Assembly (NCBI GenBank): GCA_019614645.1
Contig: JABWDB010000011.1
Span: 5,009,501-5,073,500, forward strand
Direction: 5' to 3'
DNA length: 64,000 bases
Origin: Stratiolaelaps scimitus
Taxonomy: Eukaryota; Arthropoda; Arachnida; Mesostigmata; Laelapidae
In this document: in pieces, positions 23,701 to 36,300 of the stretch
How the letters are laid out: each line of letters begins with the position of its first letter
Position numbering within the stretch: the stretch's first letter is position 1
Program-made: the position numbers and the translations under genes
The notes under the pieces: generated by a model
The model's database searches: none
Told to the model about the DNA's origin: nothing
What the model saw: the letters and a program-made list of their open reading frames with translations, nothing else

Positions 23701-25139
23701 CTTGCGTATAAGATGAAACGTCCATCATATCGACACAATCTGCTTGTCTAGCAGTTTCAGCATCAGACCCCACCTAGCACCCACCCACCCACTCCGAGGG
23801 GTCTCTCTATTCTATTCCCGTTAGAGACCCTCTCTCTTCGGTAAACAAGTCTATCTGCGCGCGATGACACGAAATCCCCAATACGACAATAATCCGTCTG
23901 GGACGACGACAGCTTCAGACGAGGGCAGATCTGATTGATCAGAGTACGTTGCCACGTTGCGTCTCACGGCTTCATTTCATGTTCACTATCGCGGGGGCCG
24001 TACACTCACAGGCGGTCCTCACCACCTCCCGGGCAGTCCACCCTGGCGGTCGCCGTAAAGCTCTCAACCGGCTGACGCCCGACGCTCGCTGAGCTGTAAT
24101 GTCGGACCGTGGTCCTCGCTACGACGACTCACGATCGATCCGCGCTACAAGCCAAACGCCGTTCCCTTTGTGCGTTTGTGTTGGTGCGTGTGTCTCTTCG
24201 TCTTTGTTGTCCCTAAAGGCCTCCCGCTGTCAGCTGACAATAGGCCGTATTTCATCTACCCGCTACCAATCTACAGCAGCAGATTCGGCCGGCAGATCTT
24301 CGCGGGGCCGGCAACACCTCTGCGACAACATATTATGCATACAGACGCGCACGCGGACAAACACAGGCCGACACGCCGAGTGCCGTCCCCGTCATTGCTG
24401 TTATGGCCGGCGGATCGGGTGGATCGCTTGCGGAGTCAGCAGTCGAAATCGTTGTTGTCTCCGCTGCCGAGCTGTTGTCGCGCGGACACTTCAAAGACGC
24501 CGATGCGCTCGCTCCAGCCAGCGACACAGCTTCTTGATCAACGACACTCGCATGAGTAGGGTGATGAGCGTCGCCCCCTATCGGCCGAGAAGTGTCCGTA
24601 GCCGTCTACGGTCTCCAGTCAACATACGCACCGCGGCGTCACAAGAACTCGGCACGTCATGACGTTGGGTCTTTCCATCGGCGCGTTGTTCCCTGTCGTA
24701 GTACGACGCGCTCGTTGTCATTCTGTTGAGTTGTAGGCGGTCGTCGGCTACCGTCGTCGCCGCGATGATCGCGACGCCTGTCGGCACGTACCACTTGTTC
24801 GGGTCGTTGTGCAGCCATCTGTCGGCTCGTTCGAGTTGTGGGCCATTTGTGAGAAGGTCTGTATGCCTCTGGACACACTACACCTGGTGCCGAGTAGTAA
24901 TATCAATCGCCAGCAACGGTTAATGTGAGAAAATGGCGTTGGCCGAGGCTTCACCATCATCATAAAGGTTCCACCATAGCGCCGCTTTACTAAAACGTTG
25001 TTCGTTCCCGGGCCGCTATGCCCAAATCGTCTCTGTTGTCTATGCGGTACATCGTTGCGCCGTCACATTTTGACGTTTAAGCGGATACCTTTGCCAGGCT
25101 ACGCCCGAACAGAACTCTGTGTATACAATACCACATAGC
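20769..25139. other. no gene recognised
   Basis: Includes a (GGC/TGGC)n patch at 21455-21500, an (AAC)n patch at 22428-22465, four GTTA units at 22880-22897 and the hairpin at 22121-22199. At 24.1-24.9 kb both strands are open in several frames in GC-rich DNA; I could not choose one. Confidence 0.5.
22121..22199. repeat. 79-nt imperfect hairpin
   Basis: TTATATGACATT (22121-22132) and AATGTCATATAA (22188-22199) pair perfectly. Pairing resumes further in (GCATAATAC against GTATTA) after a small asymmetric bulge, with a terminal loop of about 34 nt. The size is compatible with a precursor microRNA, but stem continuity is below what is usual. Confidence 0.6.
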
Positions 25140-25248
25140 GCCCTTTAATTCAAAGGGGTTGTCATCAAATCGCAGGACTCGAACCTACGACCCCCGGCTT
25201 TCTACAGTCAGAGACTTAGCCGGGCAAGCCATGGCTGTATATCCGTGC
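25140..25248 (-). mobile_element. tRNA-derived SINE, family B, minus-strand copy
   Basis: Reverse complement of this interval: CCATGGCTTGCCCGGCTAAG as A-box region, CTGACTGTAGAAAGCCGGGG as anticodon arm, then a perfect B box GGTTCGAGTCC (25185-25175). It aligns with the head of the copy at 8352. The 3' part differs: a short palindromic CCCTTTGAATTAAAGGG replaces the AATAAATCAATAAAGCC tail, so the two may be subfamilies sharing a head. Confidence 0.65.
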
Positions 25249-27203
25249 GCGCGTGAAGATATCACAAGTGTAAGATGATGTAGATTGAATGAAGGTTTTC
25301 AGAGCTGTTCCGCAGCAAGACTTGGGCAAGGTTCCGTTTCAATCGAAGAAACCCTATCATAGGTAGATACTATTTATCGTCTTTCTTCCCGTGGGGTAGC
25401 GGTCATGCTGGATTTCTTACTGATACACACGTTTTTTCGGTACTTATCCGCATGGCAGCACTACTACGAGAAATGTCGGGTAAACAAATCCGCCCTTCCT
25501 GAGAGCAGCCACGGCAGGATTTCTACCCATGATCTAGAACTTATCCCACTATCGGTCTAAATCATTTAAATGTGTCCCGTGTAAATGTTCCTTTTTATGA
25601 AGGTTAAAGGCAGAAAAGGATGGAGGACATTCGGGCCTCAGTCACCCGTAGCCAAATAGGAGGCCCTCAAAATCATTAACACTAAACCTACGGCAACCGG
25701 CAAATTTCACCATTTCCAAATCATTGTACAACTTTTTTCACGCTTTTAAACGGTGTCATCACTTGAGTTAATCATCTCATAATTCATTCAGCAACCAACT
25801 AATTATTACTAAAGTTTTCGGACTGACTCTTAGCCACCATTTAACCTCCACGGTAAAACTGCTTTTCGGTACTAACTCTTATCCACGTTTAAGTATAAAA
25901 ACAACAACGTTTTTTAAGGACCTGCCATTTTCCAACGGTATCGATTGATGCCCGCTCATCCACACAAGAAGTGCCTGTAGGCTCATCTTTGAGGACCCAC
26001 TTGCAGGAACATTTTGATATGAAAGCGCCTCATTACGCCAAGTTCAGTCTTCCCAAAGAACAGCACGTTAGTCACCGGATGTAGGCGCACTGAAGGTCGG
26101 TCATACCCATGGGTTCAGTTCGTGAATACGAGCGGACAGTGGAAGGCCGAACTATGTTGTACAATGTAGACACCCAACGATCGCTTCCATGTGCCCTGTT
26201 CTCCTGTTGAATCGAATCCAAAAACCTGCTAATCTACCGCACAGCACAGTGGGCCCGCTCGGCAAATCATTCTAGCTCACACAGATTGAGGGGCGACCTG
26301 ATTTGTTGATATTGTTTTACTACAGAGGCTGATGCCGCTCGATTCCTTTTATCTCATGTTTCGACAATCGGCCGGTGGATCGCCGTCGCCGTCGCCGCCG
26401 CCGTCGTCATGGCCGGACGTTCACCGTTGCCGATGTCGCGAGCGACGGATATGACCGTCTACCGTCGCGATGCCGGCTCCGTCGGCGGCTTTGTTAGAAC
26501 CGAACTGGTGCCGGCTAGACGAAGTTGCCGGCGGAATTGCCGCTGCTGACTGCTTGCGCCTAAAGCGTTCACCGAATGGACGTGATTGACCCCGTGCGAT
26601 CACGCCTGCTGCTAGTTACCACTGGTAACCAACGAGCTGATGTTGTTCAGGGCCCGCCGTCTCGCCACCGGCGCGTTCTACGGCGGTGTTTGTGCGACGT
26701 TCTACGCGAACAAGAAGCCCGAGGATGATAAGCGTTTGTAGTCCAGCTGGACGACAGAGGCTAGATTGGCGAATACGGCTCGAATATCGCTCTCGTCGTC
26801 TGACTAGACGAGCTACGTGGGAACCATATGAACGGCTATTTTACAGCAGGACACACATTACCGACTTGCCACCACCCACGCAAACCTGTTGATTAAATGG
26901 GGTGTAACATAATCGCTGCTCACCGACAGGCCAACTCGAAATAGTCAATGTATGCGAAGGTGCCGAACGTATCTCGAGAGAGGGCGCGACAAACGACGTC
27001 GCATAGACAGACAGAGGTAGATAGCGACCCCGCGATTAGCTCTATGCTGTTAGTGACACATTATTTCCGCATCAAGTGAATCTCTACACGACATATCATC
27101 GAACATTGTGAACATGTATCAGATACCTGACAGATCACAGAAACAGAGGAATCGACGGTGTAGTAGTATTATATACTTAGCTGCCATTTCCGTGCTTCCA
27201 GAG

Positions 27204-27208
<5 letters not shown>
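25249..27208. other. no gene recognised
   Basis: AT-richer sequence at 25.3-26.0 kb with few open frames, then a GCC/GTC triplet patch at 26378-26410. A degenerate tRNA-like stretch at about 25500-25575 (minus) is too weak to call. Confidence 0.5.
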
Positions 27209-27250
<42 letters not shown>

Positions 27251-27265
27251 GGGAGAGAGAGAGAG
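27209..27265. repeat. compound (TA)n-(GA)n microsatellite
   Basis: TA units to 27250 with one TTT break, then GGGAGAGAGAGAGAG. Confidence 0.9.
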
Positions 27266-27423
27266 CAAGAGAGACTGGTAGTTTTCATGTTGACGCGTTT
27301 GACGTAGAGCTATTTTTATGGTTGATATTGTTGTTCCACGGTTGAAGGCCGCTTTTTTCAGTCTGTGAAGACTCTGGCCGGCGCACGGGTCCGTAACGAG
27401 TCATAATACGAGCATGCCATCGT

Positions 27424-27663
27424 TCAGTGCACCATCTGCTTCTGTTTATCGGCCAACTTCGAAAGGCGCTCGCGAACCCTGCTCTTGTGCGTCGCGTAAT
27501 TAATCGCGTATAGGACACGCAACTCAGTTATCACTTGCTGAAGCTTAACCTCGTCGTTACGTTGCTCCAGTTCCGTGAGAGTGTTACGCGCTACCCATCC
27601 GTAAGTTCGTTTGCGGCAGAGGACAACCTCGAAAATAGAAGGCTCCAAGTGCTCCTTCCATGT
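27424..27663 (-). CDS. unassigned helical coding-like frame (79 codons)
   Basis: On the minus strand a frame opens after TAA (27666-27664) and runs to TGA at 27424. It contains no low complexity and has typical protein composition: TWKEHLEPSIFEVVLCRKRT at the start and, in the second half, a long charged helix with LTELEQRNDEVKLQQVITEL and RERLSKLADKQKQ. About 63 percent of codons end in G or C. There is no ATG in frame near the start, so it would be an internal or terminal exon, or the end of a degraded gene; the upstream CGGTTAG is only a weak acceptor. I do not recognise the family. Confidence 0.33.
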   Translation of the reverse strand, partial: TWKEHLEPSIFEVVLCRKRTYGWVARNTLTELEQRNDEVKLQQVITELRVLYAINYATHKSRVRERLSKLADKQKQMVH

Positions 27664-30033
27664 TTAAGCTAACCGCTGACGTGGGCGCTCTCATCTATAC
27701 GTTTCCCGCGGTTGGCGTCTCATATATAGGTTTGCCGCCTGTGGGCGTACGGTTCCCATTCGCGCCCTTACTTTTCCTAACCTTCTAATTGTCTTCTTAC
27801 TCTCAATCGATTCTTTATCCCCCCCCCCCCCGTAGAAACATGCCAGCGATCAGCAGGGCGGCCGGCGGAGTACTGTCTCATACGCCTCTGGATAGTTTGC
27901 TTGTTTTTTATAACAACGGTCCGGCGCTAGATTATGATAATCTCTCTGTGTAAAAACAATAAACCAAAAGGAATCGACAAAAATCCGAGGGAGGGCGAGG
28001 TGTTTCGCGGGAAGAGATCTCCGAGCACCGAGACCGATACTGCCCTCGAAAGTACAACGCCGTAGTTCAGCTCACGCTAGTCGATGCGTTCGCACCTGCT
28101 GCGATCGCTGCCCGTGACGAAATTGCACCACGCGAAACGCGCGGAGCTTCGATGATGATCAACAGTTCTGGGGGGCGGAACACCTCCGCCTGCAGTTACG
28201 ATGGGGCGAAACTCTGTCGTCACGAACTTGTGCGCTCGAAGTTCCCGGCCGTCAGCTCGCTGATCGAGACGCGAGGATAATAGGTTTCGTGCACAGACCT
28301 ACACTGCACGTACGATAGGCAAGTGGCCTAATGCGATGGTGGGCGACGACAGCGATAAAAACGCGCATGCGCCTACACTCCCTTTCATCTCGTTATCTCT
28401 GCCCCTCGAAGCATATAGACATGTTCCTGTACGCTCGCGCATCTCGCACGGCGGACATCGCCGATCAAACGGCGCCGCTTTGGCTGCCCTAACCAAAATC
28501 GCCTACGTTTACCGTTCGTACGATGCCAGTACGGCTATACGCTATACGTGCCAAGAAGATAGCCGTCGAGCGCGACTACGGCGAATGAGCAAGCAGCTGG
28601 AATCTGTATTGTTGGCAACATCTGTAACCGATTGCTTCCTGGAAATGTCCCTCGGGGACCACGTCCAGCAGCAAACAATATATCGTTAGGCAAGTCCATC
28701 GCCGCCTTCGCCGAGCTGCACCGCACCGGACAATAGGATGCAATTCGACCTGCTCGAGCAGATACCGAGTCAGAGCACTCTGTGGAACGATGGAACGGAG
28801 GCGAATCATGCGTACCTGGAAGTTTCCTGCTGCTGAACGAAGCAAAAGCGAACTTCGAACACCTCTCTCTGCGTTTCGATGTGTGGGTGTCGACACGAAC
28901 AACGATTGCGTCACTGATTTATGCATCACGCTGCCTGTATGAAGGCTGTCCGTTCATAACTTCGCAAGCAGACATCTGAGCTGCAACAGATTCGTTGGCA
29001 ACTAAATGCGTGCTCACGTAACATGTATAGGTAGTATTATCGATTGGTATAGGTTATATGATAATAATAATAATAGTAACGCCGGGCCGAACAAGCCCAC
29101 GTTCAAGGTTCATCTTTCCGCTGATACGTGTAACATTGCAATGCGAACAACAATAGCGAAGTGGGAATCCTTCAGCCGATTATATGAATCTCGATTGAAG
29201 GCACCCGCGTGTGTGGCTCCGAACAGAACCAGCAAAAAAAAGGACGTCGCAAAGCACCAACATAGGCCTTTTTCAATGGGTATCTTCTAGGCAGTCAGAT
29301 TCTTGTAGACGTTTTGTCCAGCGATCTACGCACTAGAAACAAGCTGTTACCAGTCCCACAATCGGTGGATTTTCTGAGTCGAGATCGCGGAGATGCTCAA
29401 CGGCCTTCTACGGTATCTCGATCGAGGTGGTGCGGGGTGCGGGATGTGGGGTGCGGGGGGGAATCCTCTGATGGATCGGAAACCCCGCATCTCAATATTG
29501 CCGGATTAGGTCAAGCCAAGCCATGTTCGATGCTTTGGGCACAATTTCTAAAGGACTAGTACTGTTGCGATGACATAGCCCCTTAGTCGCCTCTTCGAGT
29601 CTTCAATAGACGATGACGAGTGGCTCGAGGGAGTGGCGTTCTCTAAATCTGAAACTTTCTCGTCGTCTCATCGTTCGACGGCACTCTGACATGGGGTGGA
29701 TGGATTCAGATCGGACAATTTGCCTACCCCCTACTCGCTGCCTACCTCCCGCCCAGAGCCATCCGCGCTATTGTGTTGCACCCAACGCTATTGTCCTGCA
29801 CTATGTTAGAGGTAGTGAGATTGGTGTGTCTGTTCATATTACGAATTGGACCTGGACGTGTACACCTCCCGAATCGCCGCGTTTACCGTGACGGTGAACA
29901 AACAGAAAATGGTGATATAGGATGGATTTTTTATACGAAGAGTGCGATGGGAGTCCCCTGCTAATCAAGGGATAATATGATTATATGATAGAATATAGGA
30001 ACACTTAGGATTGACCAATTAGACTACATTCTT
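27664..30033. other. no gene recognised
   Basis: A run of ten C at about 27823-27832 and an (ATA)n patch at 29060-29075. Overlapping open frames at 28.3-28.9 kb on both strands have no distinguishing coding signature. Confidence 0.5.
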
Positions 30034-30152
30034 GTCAGGTACGAGTAAGGCAGAGAATAAGCAAAGGTGGCCCCGACAGGTCCTCATAGTAATACCTAAA
30101 GGTTAAGAGCTGAGGCCTGTCAGATAGGGGAACAGCTGAGGGTCAGCTTGAA
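30034..30152 (+). mobile_element. SINE-like repeat, family A, 5'-truncated copy
   Basis: Body only. It shares CAGGTACGAGT, CCGACAGGTCCTCATAGTAA, GGTTAAGAGCTGAGGCCTGT and the downstream AGATAGGGGAA block with the minus-strand copy at 6301-6560. No A or B box precedes it, so the tRNA head is missing. Truncation at the 5' side is the usual outcome of incomplete target-primed reverse transcription. Confidence 0.65.
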
Positions 30153-30956
30153 GGCAAAAAAATTAGACTACATGGTATTAGTGTCACTGTGCCTAACGAC
30201 TATATTGCTAATTGGCAATAGTTAATTGTGCGCGAATTTTGTCTCAAAAAGGCTACTTCATTGTTTTTCGCACACTTGCAGCAATTTACTTGTACCTGTT
30301 GGTATTGACTGTTAGACACATTTGATAATCTCCGACTCAAATGCGTCTGTCCTTATCTTTGATATTGTTACCACTATTATTATTATTATCACTATGGTTT
30401 TTGACTGGGCTCAAATTATTATTAGCACTGTTGCGAAAAATGGTAATGAGAGGAAGGGAGAGAGAGAGAGGGAGAAAATAAAAAAAAACCTATAAATAAG
30501 TGAGATCTGTAAGATCTATAAACCCCAAGATACAGGTCGATATATAAGCAAGACTGTCCAAGAATGAACAAACCGGCAAATGTTCTGGAAGGAGTTTCAT
30601 TACAACGAAGAGTTAGTTACTCGAATGCATTTGAATAATTCGGTCATTTGGTGAATCTGAATGAATAATAATATAAAAGCTCTAAAAGTGAAGTTGCATT
30701 CCTCAAAAGTTCTCATTAAAATTACGTAGGCGCCTGCTATAGAACTATTAGCCAGACAAGACCTCACCAGGTCTACGCAGGGGGGGTCGATTGTGCCACC
30801 TGCCTGGCATAGAGCAACTGACTGACCGGCTGATGCCAATTCGGTTGGACAAAACAGATCTCTGCCCAATCGCAGCAGCTGAGATCGAATCCATCTGCCG
30901 GACCCGGAGAACCTTTTGATAATCTTAGTCATCTTTACTTACCCGTAGATCGTTGA

Positions 30957-31069
30957 CCAGGTACGAGATCGGTGAAATAAAGCAACGGGGGTCCCGACAA
31001 GCCCTCAAAGCAATATCGAAGGTCAACTTCTGAGGCCTGTCACATGGGGAAATAACTGAGGCCAGCGCA
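30957..31069 (+). mobile_element. SINE-like repeat, family A, diverged truncated copy
   Basis: The second plus-strand body copy lies about 800 bases from the previous one. CAGGTACGAG, GGTCCCGACAAGCCCTCAAA and CTGAGGCCTGTCACATGGGG align with the other two copies, with clearly more substitutions, so it is older. The tRNA head is absent. Confidence 0.6.
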
Positions 31070-31639
31070 GAAAAACGTCTCTAGGTAAGATATCAGGCTT
31101 GAACATATCCTACACGTACGTAACTCTTGTAATATTGTTGCCAGCAAGGCTTGTAGAACTCGAGTGCTCTCTCCCTCTCACCGTCGATCATTTCAAGCTC
31201 ACACAAAGTTATAGCAGTATACGCCTCGCTGTGTGCTCTTCGAACTCTTCACGAAAGATATAGCCAAGTCTCATAGGGGTTTTCATTCGGGGGCCTTCGG
31301 TGGCGGCGCTAAGGATGTGTCGACGTTCGCCAGCTGTTCGATGCGGTCGTCATAACGACTGATAATCACTGAAGAACGATTGAAAGAGCTCTCACTTCGA
31401 AGTTTCATAACGCAACGAATATCCAGCATGCTTCGAGGCGCCGTAGCGTCGATGGACTTCTCTCTCTCTCTCTGCTAAACCATATCGAGGATCCAGTCGA
31501 GCTCGAGTCCTCGGCCGGCATCCGGCTTTGAATTCTATTGAGTGTCCGTCTCTGAATGGCTGCGCTTGTGTGTTGCATTGCGCGATATCTGCTGAATGGG
31601 CTTCGGTTCGTTCGCTAGCGCTCCTACGCGAACATACTG

Positions 31640-31745
31640 TCGATATGGTTAACGGTATAACTATGTGCTTCGTAGGCATGGCGCCGGGTCAGGTTTGATT
31701 CTCGAGCGAAGTGCGCTGAGAAAGTGCTCTTAATTTTAGAGGGCA
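31640..31745 (+). mobile_element. tRNA-like SINE head, single copy here
   Basis: A box TGGTTAACGG at 31646-31655, a pairable anticodon arm around TGTGCTTCGTAGGCATG, and B box GGTTTGATTC at 31692-31701, with normal tRNA spacing. After the head comes a short palindrome-like TCTTAATTTTAGAGGG resembling the post-head block of the SINE at 25140-25248. It is not an intact tRNA gene because the acceptor ends do not pair. Confidence 0.5.
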
Positions 31746-34700
31746 TCATTTGTTTGTGAGCCGGCTTTGCTTTGGAAGTTCATGGCATACTGTGGATAGA
31801 TTCATGCAGGCAATTCTCTCTGTGTGGAGATATGGCTCAACTCGATGTTCTAGATTAGAGTACGCATTCACCCAAGCCAGCGTTGTCTTGCTCGACAAAG
31901 TTACGAAGACAGTCATTGATGAGCTATTAATCTGAGTGAGCTGCGTGTTCCAAACCACTTACGATTCTGACTACTTGTGTATTCGTTATTGCGCTGCAAG
32001 CAAGCGCACACGACAAAAGACTCCGGGTGCTGCTGTATAGCTGAGTAAATTAACTAGCATATTCTAATTTCGATATCCGCTATCGGGTGTGCATTGTTGG
32101 CTTACGTCGTTCGCCCATATGCTAAGCAGTGCCTCGTACGAATGCCAGCCACAATTTCTCCAGTTAACTCAGTCGCCACGCTTATTTTTGAGAGAGTTTC
32201 AGCAGTGAGTATCCATCACTCAACCAATAGTGACTAGTAACTATGAAGTGTGGGACAAGCCCATTCACAAAACAAGCGTTCGAGCCCCACTTATCAGGGT
32301 TCTGAAATTGCTTGGCACTAAGTACTTCGATCAACCTAGTGTCATCTACCTGCGCCTAACCTTTCGGTTCACCGGTGATCTAATTTTCGATGACGGAACC
32401 TTACATTCTCTATTATTAGCCTCCATTCCTGTGCGCTCGTAGACTAGATCAGAAAAGCGTACTATGATCTCCGCAAGGGCTGGGATCAACGGCGGATTCA
32501 GGGCGCGCATTCAGATATACAGCAATCGTAACAGATCAGCGTCTGGCAGCACCGGCCGCGGCAACGCCAGCAACAGCAGCAGCGACAACGTCACAAACAT
32601 CAAGGCCGTAGCGTGGCAGCGCTGGGGTTCGGCCTTGCGGGCCACGCTTCGGGGGTGCGCTGCCCCCGTTCGGGGAGCTCCACCAAGCGGCTTGGCTCAC
32701 TCGGCGCTCAGCTCATCCGTACAACTCCACCATTAGGGAATTACAGCGCTTTTTCGCTGATATTGTTATCTTCGCTGTTTGTCGTTCGAGGCGGTGGAGT
32801 TGTCAACCAGCAGCCAACTGCTGCTTTTCGACGGCGCTTTCATCTTTAGCTCAAACGGCGGCAGCAGAACGAATCCTGCCAAAGGCCAGATGACGTCGCC
32901 AGGCTTTGTGCGGGTGGGTGGCTGGGGCCAGCAACGGATAGGGAGGAAGTAGTGCTTATGATTGGGTCGGGCTATACGGGTCAGGAATCGTCTCGACGTT
33001 TACTCCGACGATCTTTGCCCCCCTTTCTCTCTCTCTCTCCCTCTATCTCTGGAGCTCCCGTGTCTTGACGACGACCGATGCCGTCGCGCAAGACACTCCT
33101 AACTCGTTTTCGGAACTCGCGCGGAGCTCGTCGCAACCCCCAACGGGATGTAATCTGTATCCCGTCAAAAATTGAATGCGAGCGAGCTTTTCCGTTCCGC
33201 CGCGGTTGGCGCGGCACCGTCCGTTGGCAACGCACTGGCTTAATGCTGCCACCGTTCGGGGAAGGGTAAGCAAGCCGCAATTTGTGCTCGGGCTCGACGG
33301 TCGGGAACTCGCACTATCGGGATAGGCTGGTCTGGGGGAGATTGTACAACACGGCGTGCAACGGCTTACGCGGATGGTAAGCTGGCTCAGGGATGGATGC
33401 GTCGCCGGGCGACGCACGCTCGAAACGAACGAGACATTCGTCTTGTGGCATTATGCGGTTGCTTGGAAAATGCATACTAGATGTTCATGTAAGCGATAAC
33501 TGGCTGAATCAACGCTGACCCTGTGCATAGACGCGGCTAGAGGAGTTGGGCCTGTTCACGCGCACGTGCAGAACTACGAACAAGCAACACGCAGGTTTGA
33601 AGGAACGTTCGCATAGGCCTCACTGAGATGTTACGGCGCTTGTGATCCGAGCAAGACTCGGATATCGACAACGTTCTACCTGTTCTGCGAAATAAGCTTA
33701 TTTTTAGTTGGCTCAGTAAAGATAGCACATCTAATACATGTTCGCTAGAAACAACAAACACGTTGCGAATTTAAAGCAGAAAACATGACGCAATAGACTT
33801 ATTCCATTCTATATACACATGTTCAATACATTACAATTGCTGGTTTCTGCTCTGTCGCCAGATGGCTAGACTCGAGACCGATGCACGGAGAGAAAGAGCA
33901 CTCTGAATGAGGGGATCCGAGGTTCTTCGAGATCGCTTTGACGACGACGGCGACATTTCGAAGGGTAGCTGTCACAGATGAACATGAAGAACGAAGCTAT
34001 GCACTTGCGAGGACTAGTCCTGATTGAGGCTTTCTGTTGGCCAGAATACGAGTACGAAGCCATAGCGGGCAGAGGCACGTCGAGCAACGAAGTCCTCGGA
34101 AGATACCACAATAGGAGGATGAGCCGTTCAAACCTTCACGAGCCTTCAAATTGAAATTTTTAGCCGTACGACTTCGTCGCCCAGTGTTCATGACCGCCGG
34201 CGTTTCGTATGCGAACTGATGCGCGCGATGCGCGAGAAGGCGCTTACATCAGGTATCTTACAATGATCCTGAGCCTATCTCCCGGCTCAGACACTGTCTA
34301 GCTCGGGCAGCAAGATCGCGGGCGACTGCAAGCGTCTGCGAGAGACATAGCATTGAACAGAGAAGAAGATAAGGTTACTGATGCCGGACCACGAGATTAC
34401 AGCATCTGTGCGCCTTTACGCTGCAAGAGGTACAACGCCGAGTGTCATAGAGCTCGTGGTCGATGGGGTCGAATCAAGAAACCGTTGTCCGGTTCCATGC
34501 GCATGTTCCGCGGGAATGGTCGCATCGGCAAATCAATGGACGATCCACGAACGAAGCCCATCAGAGCATCATTTTGACGCACTCTGAAGATGCTTCCTCT
34601 GATGATCTGAACAAATGGACAGATCGTTTTGACGATCGCCCACAGCTGCGGCCACACGGTGTCTGTATTTAATGTTCTCTATTTAATTCCTCACTATAAA

Positions 34701-34914
34701 ACGCTCCGGCAGCGATCTATAATACACAGCTAGCTACTTCGTTATTCGATATTATTATAGCTCATACAGCGTTCACATAGTGGTCACTTGCCAGGGCTCT
34801 CTCGCTCACATCCAATGAAGAGTCTACATCCGCCGCCTGCATTCGAATTAGTCGATGATGAAGCCGACCAATGCGACCGCTGATCCCTATATAGTAGAAT
34901 TGAGTATATACGTC

Positions 34915-34951
34915 TCTCTCTCTCCCTCACTCTCTCTATCTGTATACACAT

Positions 34952-34994
<43 letters not shown>

Positions 34995-34997
34995 TAT
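34915..34997. repeat. compound (CT)n-(TA)n microsatellite
   Basis: CT-rich 34915-34943, a short linker with TATACACATAGA, then TA units to 34986 and a closing ACATATATATCT that is inverted relative to the opening AGATATATAT. Confidence 0.85.
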
Positions 34998-35577
34998 CTT
35001 TTCTTTCCAGCGGTCCATCGCCGTTACACACACACGAGGCTTGAACGGCTCTCAACGGTCGCCAGGGAGGACGGTATTCGGTGCTCTCACTGCGCTTATT
35101 CTTGCCTCTCCTCCTGTATTGGTAAACACCGTGGTGCCCTCCACTCTCATCGACTGCCTCAAGATGAGTGTGGAGACGCTGCCGCCACCGCCGCAGCGTT
35201 GACAGATAGAGGTGCCGTTGTCCCGTAGCAACGGGGAGCGTCGACGGGAGAGCGCACGAGCGAGGAATCGGCAGGGAATTGGTATCCGTTAGGTGGATTC
35301 CATCCGATTCAAGAGGAGAAGATCCGTAGCCGAAACGAGTGACTCCGGTGGCCAGCGCGGGGGGCTACGTCCATCCTGGCAACGAATCACTCTCGGGTGT
35401 CGGCGCTATACTGACGCTGTGTGCCGGGTGGTGGAGGGCGCCGGGGGCCGAGTGTGGACGTGTGTTTTCAATCGATCGGATCACCCGGATTGGTCCAACG
35501 TTCTATAGCTCCTATAGTCTACCGGGCGTCTTCGCCGGTATCGGGTATAAGGGTGCAGAGTTTCGCCGCATAGGGAG

Positions 35578-35580
<3 letters not shown>

Positions 35581-35614
<34 letters not shown>
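35581..35614. repeat. (AG)17 microsatellite
   Basis: 34 bases of pure AG. Similar AG/CT runs not next to TA are at 38525-38555, 41763-41800 (broken), 11953-11982 and 3662-3686. Confidence 0.9.
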
Positions 35615-35617
<3 letters not shown>

Positions 35618-36244
35618 CCTGAGGGTTGGCTAGTCATCAATCCTCGTTTTGCGTCTGGCTGCCAGCCCTTTGTTGACATTGCATCAAAGAACTGGTGATG
35701 GTCATGGTGATCTCGATTTGCTATTCAACTCGAGAAGGTTAAACCCTGACGGTAGGTGTCGCATAAGCGTTAACTCGGCCGATCGGGTAAACCTAACGCC
35801 AAGGCCCCAAGAATAGGTAAAGAAAGGGAAGCTTCCAAGGGTATCATATATATATATATAGGTCTCCAACCTCACGAGACTCCCATTGAGCCTTATGGAT
35901 CTCTATGAACTCCTGCTGATCCCTTGCGATTAACCCATCTGTTTCGAGAGCGTACGAAAATGATCGACGAGAGAATAGGCTTTCCGCTCTTTGCCGAAGA
36001 AGAAATGAAATGTTGCCCTTCCAAGATGGACTCCCAACTGTAACTCGACAGACGTCGATTTTATTACAGACCGGAAGTTCACCCGTTTGCGAGCCGGTTG
36101 CAACCAATGCAGTTGGTTGCGACGTCCTCGCAAATGTTAGTTACCCTCCGTTCTGTACAATGCAGTGAGCAATGTTGCTTTTGACGATAGGTGTTTACCT
36201 AAATATTATATTATAGCTTTTTTTTTCATTTTTGGTCGCGACAC

Positions 36245-36300
36245 CTGCGAGCCCGAGTCGAACCCAGTCCCTCCTTCTGATCTCGAATGAACGAATGCCT
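36245..36300 (-). repeat. possible tRNA-like fragment
   Basis: The minus strand contains GGGTTCGACTCGGGC, one mismatch from a B box. The A box is not clear, and a poly(A)-like run of A (minus strand, about 36220-36228) follows. It could equally be chance. Confidence 0.25.

Larger units (their letters stand above)
31746..36244. other. no gene recognised
   Basis: GC-rich at 32.6-33.4 kb, including a small CGGGGG...CCCCCG hairpin near 32652-32670. Two microsatellites (34.9 and 35.6 kb). Short overlapping frames only. Confidence 0.5.

Noticed and set aside
24099..24662. 187-codon plus-strand ATG frame and opposing minus frames
   Set aside because: Several frames on both strands are open in GC-rich sequence. 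None shows splice sites, codon-position contrast or a domain strong enough to choose.
25500..25575. Minus-strand tRNA-like stretch
   Set aside because: The B-box candidate GGGTAGAAATCC has too many mismatches, and the A box is only suggestive.
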